NCBI GenBank assembly: GCA_013396525.1
Contig: VWYX01000011.1
Span: forward strand, 2,685,789 to 2,749,788
Direction of reading: 5' to 3'
DNA length: 64,000 nt
DNA from: Chaetorhynchus papuensis
Lineage: Eukaryota > Chordata > Aves > Passeriformes > Rhipiduridae
Within the stretch, counting starts at the first letter, position 1, and each line of letters starts with the position of its first letter. The notes beneath the pieces were generated by a model. The model had not been told where the DNA came from and searched no databases. It saw only the letters and a program-made list of their open reading frames with translations. Below, piece after piece: positions 1-13,400 of this stretch. Both the position numbers and the translations under genes were made by a program.

Positions 1-3000
1 GCACTCTCATTTTGATTTCTGTTTTCAAATACTTAATTGTTTGCTCTTTGTGCTGAGAATGTACTGAGAATATTTAATGTTAGCATCACTGGTAGGCATG
101 AAGTGGCTTAAAGTATTTGTGTATTTCCTTTTTTTCCCAAAACAGACAGATGCCAGTCACTTTGACATAAAGCTGTTTTGGGATGCAGGCAAGTGATTTA
201 ATTTGCCCTGTGTAAGACACTGCAATAAAAATCCCCTTTCCTCCCCCTGAAGCACAGGCTGCTTTTTTTATACAAAAGAAAAATTCGTTGCTTGTTTCAC
301 GAGACAATAAAATTTCCTGTCTGTGTGGCCGGTAGAGGGAAGCATCACATTCCCCAATCTGACACAGGAGGATGCTACGGGAATGCACCAGCACGAGTGT
401 GAGCGTTCCATGGTTAAGCTCCAATAAAGTACTTTCCCCAGAAAGCACAACAGGACAGCAGAGAGGCCGGAAATACCAAAGCAGGCTGCGGGTCTCTCAG
501 CAGATGATGTCTGAAGTGCAGCACGTGAGGAAGGATCCACATTCGGCAACATCTGTGAGGGGCAGTTTAATTTTGGCACATTCTATTCAGATTCAGTTTG
601 GTTGGTGGTTTTTTCGTGTTTTCCCTTTAGATGTTATAGAACTCTGTTCTTCCCTGGTCACAGTGGCAGTTAGAAGCATTTGGTGAGGCAAATCCGTAAC
701 TATTCCCTACTTTGCTGTTTTCATCTTAATTGTATTCCAAGCTGTAGGTATATAAATTCCTTTCAAATGAATTTAAGCAGGGAATTCTGCTTAGAAACCA
801 CACGAAGGTAAGAACTGCTAGAACGTGCCCTAGCGACACACTTGTTTGCTAAAACACCACCTGACATTTAACACTGAAAGAAGCACCATTGCAATGCTTC
901 TCTCAGATTTGTGGAAATCCTTTCTGTTCCTAGCATATTGATTTTTGGCCCCTTCACAAAGCCAAACCTTTAAGGGAGAGAGGCCCTCACACAGGGAAGA
1001 AAAATCAAAACAGATTTTAGCACTAAAGACCCTCTTGTAATCCATCATGACTCAGAGTTTTGGTTTGTATCCATTCCTCTAATACGAGTACTCTCTGCAG
1101 CAACTTGTTTGGGAACACTGGAAAAAGCTGTACCAATTTTAGCAATAATCTTCCTTCTCTTCAACCTACTCCCCTGTTTCAGTTCTTTTCCTTTCAAATA
1201 AAGCAGCGCCTGCTCAATCTACCACTTGGAATACAACAAACATTGCAATACTCTCCTTTCTCAGGGCTCAAAAACAGCAAGGGGAGACCAAGTAATCTGC
1301 AATTTTCTCTAACCTTATTTCTCCCCATCTTCACCTACCAGACAGGTGACTCCTTCTTTATAACTTCTTTATTACTCTGCTAATAGACACTCTCCAAACA
1401 GTCCCTTTGGGGTCACAGCTTGCTGCAAACCTTCAATAACAAACAGGACCTGAATCATGTTTCAGTGACATTCCAGGTTCAAATGCAATTCTGTCTTGGA
1501 CTGTGAGGTATTGGCTGAGCACGGCCACTGAAAGCTCCAACTGCTTCTGGTACATGTGGAAGCTTAATTGGTTATTAATTGCTCCCCATATCTGAGACTT
1601 CAAAATGCTTTGTCCCAATGACTTCTCCTCCCACAGTTACTGCTGCCAGCCCACAGCCACTTGTTAACTTACATCAGGCAGAAAGAAAAACTGGGTTTAA
1701 GTTAATAAAGCCCTAGCCTTCAATATGAAGAATTTATTACTAGTTTTTAAAATTGTATATCTGAGGTAGTTTCATGAGTATTCTTCAAAAACCTTTCATT
1801 AACAGACCTTACAAATGGCAGTAAGGCACAGAAAGGCCTGGTTAAGGGGGGATTTCATCCTTCCAGTGGTTTCTCTGGCACTGCTCAAACATGGTACTGG
1901 ACTCTTCCCTCCATAAAAGTCAGGTTTACATCAAGTCAGTGACTTCCAGTATTTCCAACAATTCCAACATCCAGCTGTGCACAACCATAAATGTATTTTT
2001 ATACAGAATACACAGCAGTATCTTGCATAAATTATTTTTGCAGCTTTTTCCTCTTCATCCATACTTATGGATGTTTTCATACAATGCCTGGTTTCCTGTT
2101 CCATCATCACTTCCTATCTAACAAAGCTCCAGAGGGCATAAACCACAATGCAATCCATGAATCAGTGTTAACTCCAATGTCCTCTCTGTAGGCTCAGGAA
2201 GCAGTGGGGTGGGTTGATGTTCCTTATATCCATAACAGAACACCGAGACTTGCAGAATATAGGCTGGATTTATACACGTAGGAATAAACACAAACACCAG
2301 ATCATCTCATTTGTTGTGGAATTTTATATTCCTGCAAAGTCGGGACACTTCCATCATCTGGATTTTAAAACTGTGGAAATCTTAGAGTCAGACATGAAAT
2401 GGTGATAAAATACATCATTTTATGCAAACTTCCCAATCCATGCTGCTCTTTCTTTGTGCAGATCTGTGCTACAGAGTGCTCAGCTGCCTTGCAGGAACAC
2501 TGATTTCTCTTACACAGGTGAGTCTGGTTTTAAGGTAAAGTTCACTGAATTTTAACTTTCACCATGGTCATGACACATCCCAGTGACAGGAGCACAGTAT
2601 TTTCCAGTCTAGGATTCACTGTCACCCCGAGAGGCAGCGTTTGTGTGATTGCACACTGAGTCAGCTCTGCTTTCTAGGACTCCTATGCACTCAGCTTTCA
2701 GAAGGGACTGTCTAAGCACACACCAAGACCTTTCTTTTATCCCTAAGCACCACATAACAAAAAATGAAGGGGAATTATGGTCTGGCACACCTAGGGGGGG
2801 ACTAAAGATGAGAAAAACTCAGATCCAGTTCTAGTTTTAAGTTAGGCCTCAACAGCCTTGCTTCTACTCCCTGCCTGAATTATAAATTCAAATACAACAA
2901 CAGCACTACATCGTGGCAGAATTTCTCAAGGACTTAAAATACAAACAAAGAGGAACAGTATGAAAGGAAATTCAACTGGTGACTAGAAAACTGTCTGCTT

Positions 3001-6000
3001 CTGGCACTTGGAAAAGCTCTGTCTCCACATGGTCTGTGCTTCCAGCTGATTTCAGCACTGCAGAAACATTCTTCTTACTCATGGGCCTATTTCCAAAACT
3101 TACAACTTAGAAATGTACAGAAACTTTGCTTCCATTTTGTACTGGTAGAGGTCAAAACCTGGATTTCTTCAACAGCAATCAACGTTCTCTGTGTAAAGGA
3201 TAAATCATGAACGTATCCTGCTCTTTAAAACAAAGATGCTCTGGTTACCCACAAGTACCTCCCCATTCACAGATACACAGCCTCTCCAAAATTCTATGTC
3301 CTGTCTACAGGTTAGTGACAGATTTTAACTGCGATGACTTGGTGCTCTCCAAGTGTCACAGATCATGTCTAGAAAGGTTTATTGCAGTCTCAGCTCCATC
3401 TTCAATTACCTTGTTGACTTTTCAAATACCTAAAGATGCAATACTGTCCTGTACCATTAATTTGTGTCTTGTTTCTACTGTGGTTTCAGGAAAAATAAAC
3501 AAACTTTATCACTTAATTACCTTTTGCCACTATTACTGAAAGCGTTTGGTGCTTTTCAGCATCGTTATTAAAAGGCAAGTTCATTTAAAATTGTGTTTCA
3601 CAGAATTACCAGTGTACAGTGGTGGTGACCCATTTCCCTTTAATGATTATTTCCAGAGCAACAAGCAACAACATTAAATACAACTAAAAAGTCTGGCATG
3701 CAACAAAGCTGAGTGGAAATAATTAGCAAAGACTCAGCTATGAACTGGTTTTTTTCTGGATAAAATTATAATAGTGCTGTAGCCACTAACTCTTGTCAAA
3801 TCCCCAGACAACAACAGGTAACTTTAGAGACAGCAGAGCAAGCTGAGGTGGTGGAAAGCTTTGGTGTGATTTTCAGCAGCCTGTTTAAAAATCCCCCTCA
3901 TTCTGTGCTAAAACGAGCTTTTTGCACCCTTTGCTCCTTCTGTTTCTGAAGAATTACCTTTAATGCAGTGGCCACAACTGTGGCACTTGTTCCAGCCTGG
4001 AATGGGCAGGTGAGTGTTTCTTTCCTTTCCTGCCAGGCAAAGCCAGCTCGAAAGCCAAGCTGGTTTCTCTATAAGATAATGATTGAAACATCTAGCCCTG
4101 GTTCTGAGTCCTGGCCACCTTCCAGTGGGAGCAGCCCCAGCTCATCCTGTACCCTCCCTGCCCATGGGAAAGTTCACAAAAGCCTGGATCTATCGACAGG
4201 CTGCTCAGTAATCCACAGGTCCCAGCTGCAGAGCTGTTCTTACTTGCTGCTTGAAGGTAGATAGAAAGCTGCATGGTAGGAGATTTAAGCACATTCAATT
4301 GTGATTTCTTAATGCAATTGGCTGCTCTGTACCAGGGGATTTCTCTGTTGTGCACTGAATTTGCAACTTACATTTCCATATGGCTGACAAATCTGGTTTG
4401 GAATACTACAGCACCTGAGAGTTTTTTTCCAGTGCAGACTATAAATGCATGATACGTAAGTATAAATCATCTGCTATCTCCTCCAAGGAACTGAGCCAAT
4501 GAGTGAGTACAATCATAAATGTTAATAGATTTTTTTTCCAATTTTCTCCTTTTTCCATGTCATTAAAGTAATTTTAATGTACGAACATAGATGCAAATAC
4601 AAGCTAGCATTAGAAATTCAGCAGGGGAGGAAGAGAAATTGTTCCAAACAAAATGAGTGAGCCCACGAGTGCAACAAATCATTTAAGAAGACACCACACT
4701 ACACAGTTACTTCACTGGGAAAGGCTCTCTCAGAGTAGCCCATTGAGAAGACAACTCCCCTCAGTGTGGCTCTAAACACTGCCCATACACCAGGCACTGA
4801 TCACTGCCCCAGAAATCACATGAGGAACCCTGCAATGATTGATGGGTTTGGTTATTCTCTACTTAAAACCATAAATGAAAGATCTATACACAGCATCTGT
4901 CCTGTAAAACATTTTCTTTGCCACGGAATTAACTGCCTAGGTACACACCATTTTCCAGCAGCAAGATCTATCCTTGTTTCTTTCCATCTTATTCTAACAG
5001 GCAATGGATTGGCAACCTTATTTTGGGGTGCAGTATAAAAGACATCACAAACCAGCCTTGTTCTTCAGAACACATCTGTAAAACTTGCTTTGAGTAAGCT
5101 CATCTTAGATTTTATCATGTGACTACTTAATAGTCACAAAGAACTAGACATAGTCCAGAGGTGACTTACTTTCAGACCCAGAGCAGATAACAAATAGCTT
5201 TATTATTTTCAGGTATAGTGATCAATATTTTTATTGCTATGCAAATGAGTTATTGCAAAGAAAAAAGATGTGATCAATACGGTTCAGGGATTCATTCAGT
5301 GTAGCAATTCTCACTTTCCTGTATCAGACCCGTGCAGTTCCCTCTATCACTTCTCAAAAAGCAGTGCACAGCACCAGGTGGGGCAGTTCCTCACGGCAAC
5401 ACTGATGTACCTGGGGGCAAGCACAGAGCTGATCCCCTTTTCTTTTGGGTTATGTGGAATATGGCTTGGAACCCTGCCATACAAGGTTATTTTGGGATTG
5501 CATCCCTAAGCTCTCCCTGCCAAATCATAAGCAAAGGAGGTGGGAGGTGTGCAGTGGCAAGGAAGGGGAGATGCTCCAAAGCTAAGACAATAAATTCAGA
5601 AGCATTCTTGTTGATGACTCGGTATATTCAGTAATGCTCGTAGAGAGGACCAGAGAAAACAGTTCTTGGATCACAGAGAAAAGAATAATTTTATGTAGGA
5701 AATCTGCTTCAGAGAGCAGCAGGGAGAATGATGACGATCAGATCACCTTCATCACTCAGTGTGACACCTTCCCACTGCTTATTTACTGTTCCACAAGTCA
5801 CTTGGCAGGGAAAACAAAGTTGTCTTTAATTATTTAGAGAACACCAATATAAGCAGATGACAGAGGACAGTTAAAGCCTTCCCCAGTTCATGTTACAAAT
5901 GCTGTGCTGATTCTGACAAAGAAGGTTCTGATAGTAACCTGGAGGCTTTCTTCACAAAGCTTCTGAACTACCCGTGTTACACATACCTTATCTTTTTTCC

Positions 6001-9000
6001 ATCCCCATTTTAACCCATTTCCCCCAGAGATCTCAAAAGACAGCTTTTGAAACCTCTTTGAAGATAGGTGGCAATGTAGAGGAGAGATCCATAGTACACT
6101 CTGGATTGAAAGGAAAAAGCAACAGCAGAAATTTATATCCCTTATACACCAGAGAGCCTGTGTGAGAAAGAGGCAAGCACCTCATGTGCTGCAATGATTT
6201 CAGAGTTTACACCTTAGACATGAGAACCTGAGCAAAACACTTAAGGAAGTCAGGCTAAATGAACTCCTCTGTTCATCATATTAATTATCCTTTTACAGCC
6301 TTAGTTTTGTTTTTATTTTTATGACCTTTCATAGCTCCCAAAGTATGAACTATTTGAATCTCCATTTACTTATATCTGAATATCTGTAATCCCAGCTTGG
6401 AGAAATCAAGGCAAGTTTTGCAATATTATCTAAGCATCGTAACAACCACCTGAATGTTACAAATCCAAATAAGAACTTCAAGTGTGTGCAGACTGGATTG
6501 ATAAAACACAACTTGATTTTCACAAACACGTTTGACTGGATGCTTTCTGCCTACTCCTATTCCATTCGGGCTTAAATACTTTAAAAGAGGGCCGTTACTT
6601 TTGGAAAAGTATAAAATCTGCTCTGATATATGGACTGGAAGATGTGTGACTCAAAACAGAAAACAAAACCCCTTATCTAGTGACCCAGATCTACTCTATT
6701 AACAGGTGGGATATCCCAGTGCTATCATGAACATCTGAGTTATTTACTTGATGCATTTATTTGTAATATAAATAATCCTGAGCAGTTAAGTACTCAGCTT
6801 TACAGTATCTCATAATCTTGTTGTACTTACACGGAGTAAGTATCCATTACCACTTGGAACACTCATTTAGCTGCTCAACTGACTGCTTAATGAGGGCTGG
6901 GAAGTAAAAGCCTTATCTGCAAAAAGCCAGTGTAGAAAGAAGCATGTATGCAGTCCTTCCTCCAAAGCAAAGTATTTGTTCAGACTTAAAGTGAAAAGGA
7001 ATTAGGTTAAGGAGAGTGTTCAGAAAAATAGAAATTAAATAAAAGATGAAATACATACACATAGTATTTTCTAATAATGAAAGCAGTGGTTTTTACCATT
7101 CATTGAATACTCTACTGTTAGAACTTTGTCTCTCTAAATACCATCAGGCTTTCCAAATCTCTCCTGGGAGCTAGGCCTGCTGCCTCACCCCCACCAAATA
7201 AATCCTTTAAGAATTCCATGCTGCAACAGGTCCAGTACAGCTCCCTTTAACAGCTTTTTTTTGAGTGCTTAATAATGAGTCAGTCTGGTCTGTGTTTCAG
7301 CTCCAGAAATACAGAGTGGGACATCATTAGCTGCATTCACTCAGGTTTTAATTAACATACTAGTCATCATTAAATGTTTAAAAGATCCTGTCAGGAAGTG
7401 CTGAGTTCCCTTTCACTCACCACTCATTTGGAGCTCCGTGCAGGACTCCCAAAGTTACAGTGAATCGTGGCCCTGCCACTGCTGCCAGCACAGCTTAAAA
7501 CCAGAGCCACCACTTCAGAGATGCCCAAATGGGATCAAACAGAGCTCAGAAATTACCATCGAGATTACACAGACTGTTTCTCACCGTGGATCTGCAGCAT
7601 GACTCAAAAACCCTCAGCCACAAGTATTTGCTACCACAGAAACCTAAGCTTAAGAAGTGTTCCAGGAACTTTTATTTGTCTGTCAATTGGAAAATATTGT
7701 TTTAAGCAGACTTTGAGTCACTTCAATGATTTAAATTAAGTTTATGCTTATTTGGCTGCTTAAGAGCCCACATTTTTAAAAGATATATTTTGTCTCTATT
7801 TACTTTTTCGTTAAAACAAAAACATCTTCACTGATGGTGCAGCAAACCGAGCACTTGATCTTTCCTCACAAGGCAGCATTACTCAAAGATCTGGTATGCA
7901 GCAATCCTTACATCTGTAAGGAGATCACTGGCACTACAGAAAGCTTCCTTTTAGCCCTGTATATGCACAAGGAGAAACTGAATAATTGGTCAAACCCCAT
8001 TATTTGTCATTCCAGCAGCCAAAACGGAGCTGCTTTGTTCAGTGCCCAGCCCCGGGCGTGTCCCAGAGCTGGCACAGCAGCGCTGTTAACGTGTCGTGAT
8101 GCAGCAGCCCCAAAGGAAATGTGACAAAAAGCTGTTTCCTGCTCCCTGCGAACTGTGTGGTCACATTATTCATCAGTAACTAACAACAGCTTCGGTTTGT
8201 CTGCACAGAAACCGCTTGGCTACACGATCCCACAAAACAAAACAACCCAAACCCCAAAGACAAACAAAAAGAAACCCAGGAAAACTTATGTAAAATCCGA
8301 GTTTGCTCTTCCTATAAATACTTGATCACCGTTGTTCACACAGGTCTGTCCTGTGATTACAGCACTTGTCAGTCAATATACCAATATACCTCATTTCTCT
8401 GCCCTTATGGGGGTGTTATCAGCGTGACCCCAGCCACGTGAATTGGTGCGACAGTTGTGTGAAGTCTCCACATCCCTGTTGCCATTTTATGGGAGAACTG
8501 GCCTCATGAAAGACAGAAAACCATGAATTTCCTGATGAACTGTAAATGGGGAAAGCTAGGAGCAGCTACAAACTGAGAAAGCTGTGAGGCAGTAAGAGTG
8601 AACTGCAGCCAGACTGTAAAAAGAAGGGCTGGGTGGGAAGCTCACATATTCCCAGGATCCCTGACTCTTCAAAAATGAGGTTTTCCCATTCTCTGTTATC
8701 CCTTCCCAAATCTTCCATCAGTGTTCCCAAAGCTCGGCAGCTGCTGGAAAGCAGGCACGAGGCAGAGCAGACCTAAAGGGCAGCCCCAGCACTGCCCCAC
8801 CATGACTCAACACACACTCACTGCTGCAACAAGCTTTCCTTCACCCTGGAAAAATATAAATAGCCCTGGAGAGAAACATGTCAGTCATGTCAGACAGGTG
8901 CAAACTCCGAGGTAAAACCAGCTCTGAAACAAGATACCAATGGGAGGGTAAGGGATATCTTGTTATCACTTATGACTCAGGTTAATCTCAGCTTATTCAT

Positions 9001-10050
9001 GGCTGCTGGCCATGGAATGCACGGGGAAAATCAGCACCACAACATTCTCCAGACCGGGCAGTGCTGCGGGAAGAAGTTAAACATCCAGAACCTCAAAGAT
9101 TTTCCTTAGACGTGTCTCTGCCCTCTGTAAACTGCTCCTAGTTCCACATCTGAGCACATTGCAGCAATGCACCACTACTTAAGAGCCTCCTAATGAACCA
9201 GTCTTTTATCAGTATAATTAATAATCCTAACCTTTTTTTTTTTTTTTAATGTTTCAGGTTGTTCTGATTTGTACAAAGCATGTATTTGCCTGCTGAATAG
9301 GAAGTCTAGTCAAGTTTAAGGTACAGACAAGCAGGAATAACAACCCTGTACATCTGAATACCACTTGTGGCCATCAGAGCAAGATTAATTAATAAAAGAA
9401 CTATTTGGAATCATACTTCAACTTCCAGAGAGAACAACACACAAAGAGGACATAGTTGTTGATGAAGACATTTCTGAAGGGAAAAAAAAAAAAAAAACAA
9501 TGATGCTAGGTATGCTAACTTCCTGGACCACTTTTTTTCTTCAAAATGATTCCACAATCAAAAAGATGTGCTATTTCTAATAATTAATATATATGTTTTA
9601 GAAGCAGGCATTTCACTTCAAGCAATAGTTTTTGCATATTTTGAAGCCATTTTTATGCAAAAAAAAAAAGCTAGGAATGTGTTATAGGCAAGTGTTGATG
9701 CTATTAATATATTTCATTTTAGAGAATCAAACTCCTCTATTCCTTTGTTCAGTTGTTAGAACAGGTTACTGGATTTTGAAAAAGAAGCTGTAAAATTCTC
9801 ATGCTTGTGTCACTAAAACCAGATTAGTATAATCTTGGCTGCTGTGCATCACCTTAACACCTCATTAGCTTCAGTTCTAAATAAGTATATCAGCCCAGGA
9901 CCTAGTGTTAAATAACTACGTTATTTAACAGTTCCAGTAGTTATTTCACTGTGTTTCCTACACTTCATCAGTAAATAAATATGCAGAAACCAACGGTAAT
10001 AGGCACTGACTGGTGCATTTGAACTGCAGATGGGGAGCTAAACAGAGCCG
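1..10050. other. Upstream non-coding sequence, no gene seen
   Basis: This is AT-rich sequence upstream of DIAPH2. All open frames are short (at most about 120 codons), overlap on both strands, and resemble no protein family I know. I see no chained exons, tRNA or CRISPR-like array. Low-complexity tracts include an A-rich patch at 8231-8282, poly-T at 9233-9248, poly-A at 9482-9498 and an A-run at 9659-9669. Distal regulatory elements may be present but cannot be shown from one sequence. Confidence 0.6.
9906..9930. repeat. Short perfect inverted repeat
   Basis: Two 11-base arms, TGTTAAATAAC and GTTATTTAACA, flank the 3-base spacer TAC. The arms are exact reverse complements. The half-site resembles HNF1- or homeodomain-type AT-rich sites, but chance occurrence in AT-rich DNA is possible. 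No gene is adjacent. Confidence 0.6.
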
Positions 10051-10059
10051 ATGATGACT

Positions 10060-10420
10060 TATCAATGAACCAGAAGATTACAGAGCAGCGTGGGCACGGA
10101 GCGTTCGCAGGCGGAGCGGGCACAGCACGGGCAGTGCTCAGTGCCCCTCTCTGTGCCCGTGGGTGACACCGGAGCCGGGAGCAGCACACAGCCCCCACCC
10201 GCCGGGAACAGCCTGGAACGGGGATGGGAGCAGGGCTGAGGCTCTGCACAAGATGCAGCAGCGGCAGAAAAGCTTCCCGTGCTCAGGAGGTCCCTGGCAG
10301 CCCCGGGGTGAGAGCGTCCGGCTGCAGGGGCAGCCCTGGAGCCCTGCTCAGAACCGGGCACTTCCCTGTCCCACACAGTGCTCGGCACTAGGAACTCTGT
10401 TATTTGCTGTCTAAACACGC
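10060..10420. other. Isolated GC-rich patch in AT-rich intergenic DNA
   Basis: About 360 bases are clearly richer in G+C and in CpG than the flanks, for example around 10095-10130 and 10160-10215. Overlapping open frames occur on both strands, as expected of GC-rich sequence with few stop codons, and none looks like a known protein. It could be a small CpG-island-like regulatory element, a distal promoter or an old repeat. I cannot choose between these. Confidence 0.4.
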
Positions 10421-10429
10421 CAATCACTC

Positions 10430-13400
10430 CGGTTCTCCCGTTGTTTCTGTGGAAAGATTATTGAATGAATATAACCCATCTGCCAGGGCAGGCACCCTGG
10501 AAAAGCCCGAGGTTCAAGCAAAAATTGTTTCCTCCACCTCAGTCAAGTGCCCAGCTGCTTACACACAGTGCTGCTGGTCCACTAAGCTGAGATAATAACA
10601 AGCTTATCATTGTGCTAGCTTAATATAAAAATATCTATACAGACATAAGTGTAAGCATTGGACGTACTTGAGCAATCGCATTTAAGAAACTCTAACAAAC
10701 TGCTGCCTAGCAGCTCCCTTTGTATCTTATAGATCAGACAAAAAAAAAAAATACACAAGGCAGGTGATATACAAAGAACTGGAAGGGGTTTTTTTCCAAG
10801 TTATTGTTGTTGGGAGGAAATTATGAATATTAATTAATATTATATAACCCATTATTTAGTAATATGAGTTTACAACACACTTTTCCCACCTAAAAAACTG
10901 CAACAGCATCCAAAGACTTTCAAAACTGCTGTAACAATCATATACTTCCAGTTTTGGATATAACTGTGTTTATCCACTAAGTTGTCCTTAACTGCTATTG
11001 TGCATGGAAATTATATTTATGAATACTTGAAAGCCTAATTACTAATCAGCAATGGCTATAAAATATTGTGAATCTCCAAGTTTGCTGTGTGCTATGCTCC
11101 AAAACAATTACAAGACACAGCTGTGGGTTTTTTCAAGTCCCTTTCAAACATAAACTCACTACAGTGGACACTGAAAAATTCTTCCTGGAATGGGAAGAAC
11201 AAGTAAGCCCCAAGTTGTTGTTTGTTCACATAAAGAACATGACAGAGAGCCAGTAAAGTTTTCACTGACATGCAGCAGAATTATCTGCTGGAGTTCTGCC
11301 TCATAAGCAGCTTGCTGCTATATTTAGCAGCAGAGGAACATTTACTTGATTACCTCGCCTATAACAATAAATAAGATTTCACTGAAGTCTGTGGAATGTA
11401 CCGTTAAGGATTTCAGGGAGTGCGACATAACGAATGCAAAGCCCAAGACCCCCCCAGCCAACCAAAGAATCCATTATAAAACTTAAAATAACGTCTGAGT
11501 TGTCAGAAACTGGGAGTTGTTCACAATTATGTCATCTCCCTTATCTAAACATTCATAGAGTCAAAACATTTTTGACTCGAGCCTACACACCCATGAACGA
11601 GTGCCCACGTAACTGCAGTAAGGGATTCTGTGACCTGACTTAGAGAAGGTCTCCCAAACACTCCTCAAACCCAGCACCCGAGCCCCCTGCAGCCCAGCTT
11701 CACTGAATTTTTTATCAGAAAGCAAATCTAGGTTAGTTTTTTGTTTAAAAAAGAAGTTCTGCACCAGAAGAGGCACTGCCAAAGCCCCTGCAATGCTCTC
11801 CACTGCCACGTTTGTTTGTTGAGGTGTGCCCAGATAGCGAGGAGAGCCACGGGGCTCAGCCTGAGCAGTCCAGAGTGTGAGCCCTGCTCTGTCACACGCT
11901 GAGAAACACCTCCCTGAGCTCCAGGGGAACCTTGGGCACTGCTCTGCATCAGCACCTGCTCTGCCTCAGCCCGCAGGAGCACTTACAGCCAGGGCTCGCT
12001 TAACCAGCCACCAATCACAAATAAACAGAGTTTTGTACCGCTAGGAAAAGAGTCAAGGCACACTGGGCTTTACACAGAAAAGCCAGGATGTTCTAGAAGC
12101 CACCTACAGAATAAGCTTTAAGTGGATTCTTAACTGTAGATAACGGCTTGGGACATGCATTTGGTTATTAAGGATGGAATTAATAGGTTTGTTAAAGCAC
12201 AGATTAAAGACTTTGGAAAAATAATTTCAAGAGTCAATTTAACAGGCCATGCCTGGTCAGATTACACTAAAATTAAATTAGCAGGGCAAAAAGGTTGAAA
12301 AGGGAAACTCAAGTCACATTAACACCATGGGATTTTATGAATTACTTAAAAGTTTCAAAAAATTAAGTGTTTTACCACATTACTAGATTCATTAAACAAG
12401 GGGAGAAAAAATAACTAACAAAACCACAAATGCCATTTTGAACTCATGGGATGACCCAAAACCATCAGTTTATTATTTAAAATATTACATTAAAATGCAA
12501 AAAGGACCAGAAATAAACAAAAACATTCCTCTTCGTTTCAACTGATTGGTCTGAAAGTAATTAAATCCAGAAAAGCTCTTCTTCTGCCATGAAACTAAAA
12601 ACAGTGTATGTTGATACTTCCCACCTGAGTGAGTCAAAAGACATCCCTGTGTATAACTACAGATCCAAGCCAACAGTGCTCCTAAAACACAGCCTCCATC
12701 ACTGCCTGGGGCACTTCTGAGGCCCCCTCAGCTACCAACTGAGACTGCACAAACATGAAATGCCAGCAGCCTGAAAACATAAAGCAGCAACTCAGAAGCA
12801 TAACTTGTGTTCTTTCATTAAGAGCAGCACACTCACCAGGCTGATAGAATACCTGAAAAATCCTTGCTGGCCACACAAGCAAACTCCCAGGAGATGAAAA
12901 TGAGCTTTCCCTGGCTGGAGCATTAAGATGCCTCTGGGGATATCCTTCATTAAGTTCCTCCTATTTTCACTTAGGATTTCGTGTTAACATTTTCCTTCTT
13001 TAATCCTTAAGCCACCAAAAGCCAACCTCAGGCTGTAATTTTGCCTTTTCCCCTCCCAGGGTTGTGGTTCACAGCCTTCTCACAGCTGTTCCTCAAAAAG
13101 GAGCAATTTCCTCCAGCCAAGAGGAGGCAGCTGGGCCAGCTCAGAGCAGGGCTGCTGAGGGGTGAAGGGCCTTCTCTCTGACCAATCTCCCCTCTCATAC
13201 CACTGATGCCTTTTCCTGGTCTTAAAAATCAAGAGTCAAACACGGTTAGAAGGGAAAAAGGGATTTTACCTTGGGATTTATTTGAAGGATCCTCAGGTGC
13301 ACCATGTCCAGGTCGAATGCACCTCCATGCACCCCGCAGTGCACACCCACAATAGATCTGGTATCACATTCTAGGTGTTACTAATTAGCACATCTATCAA

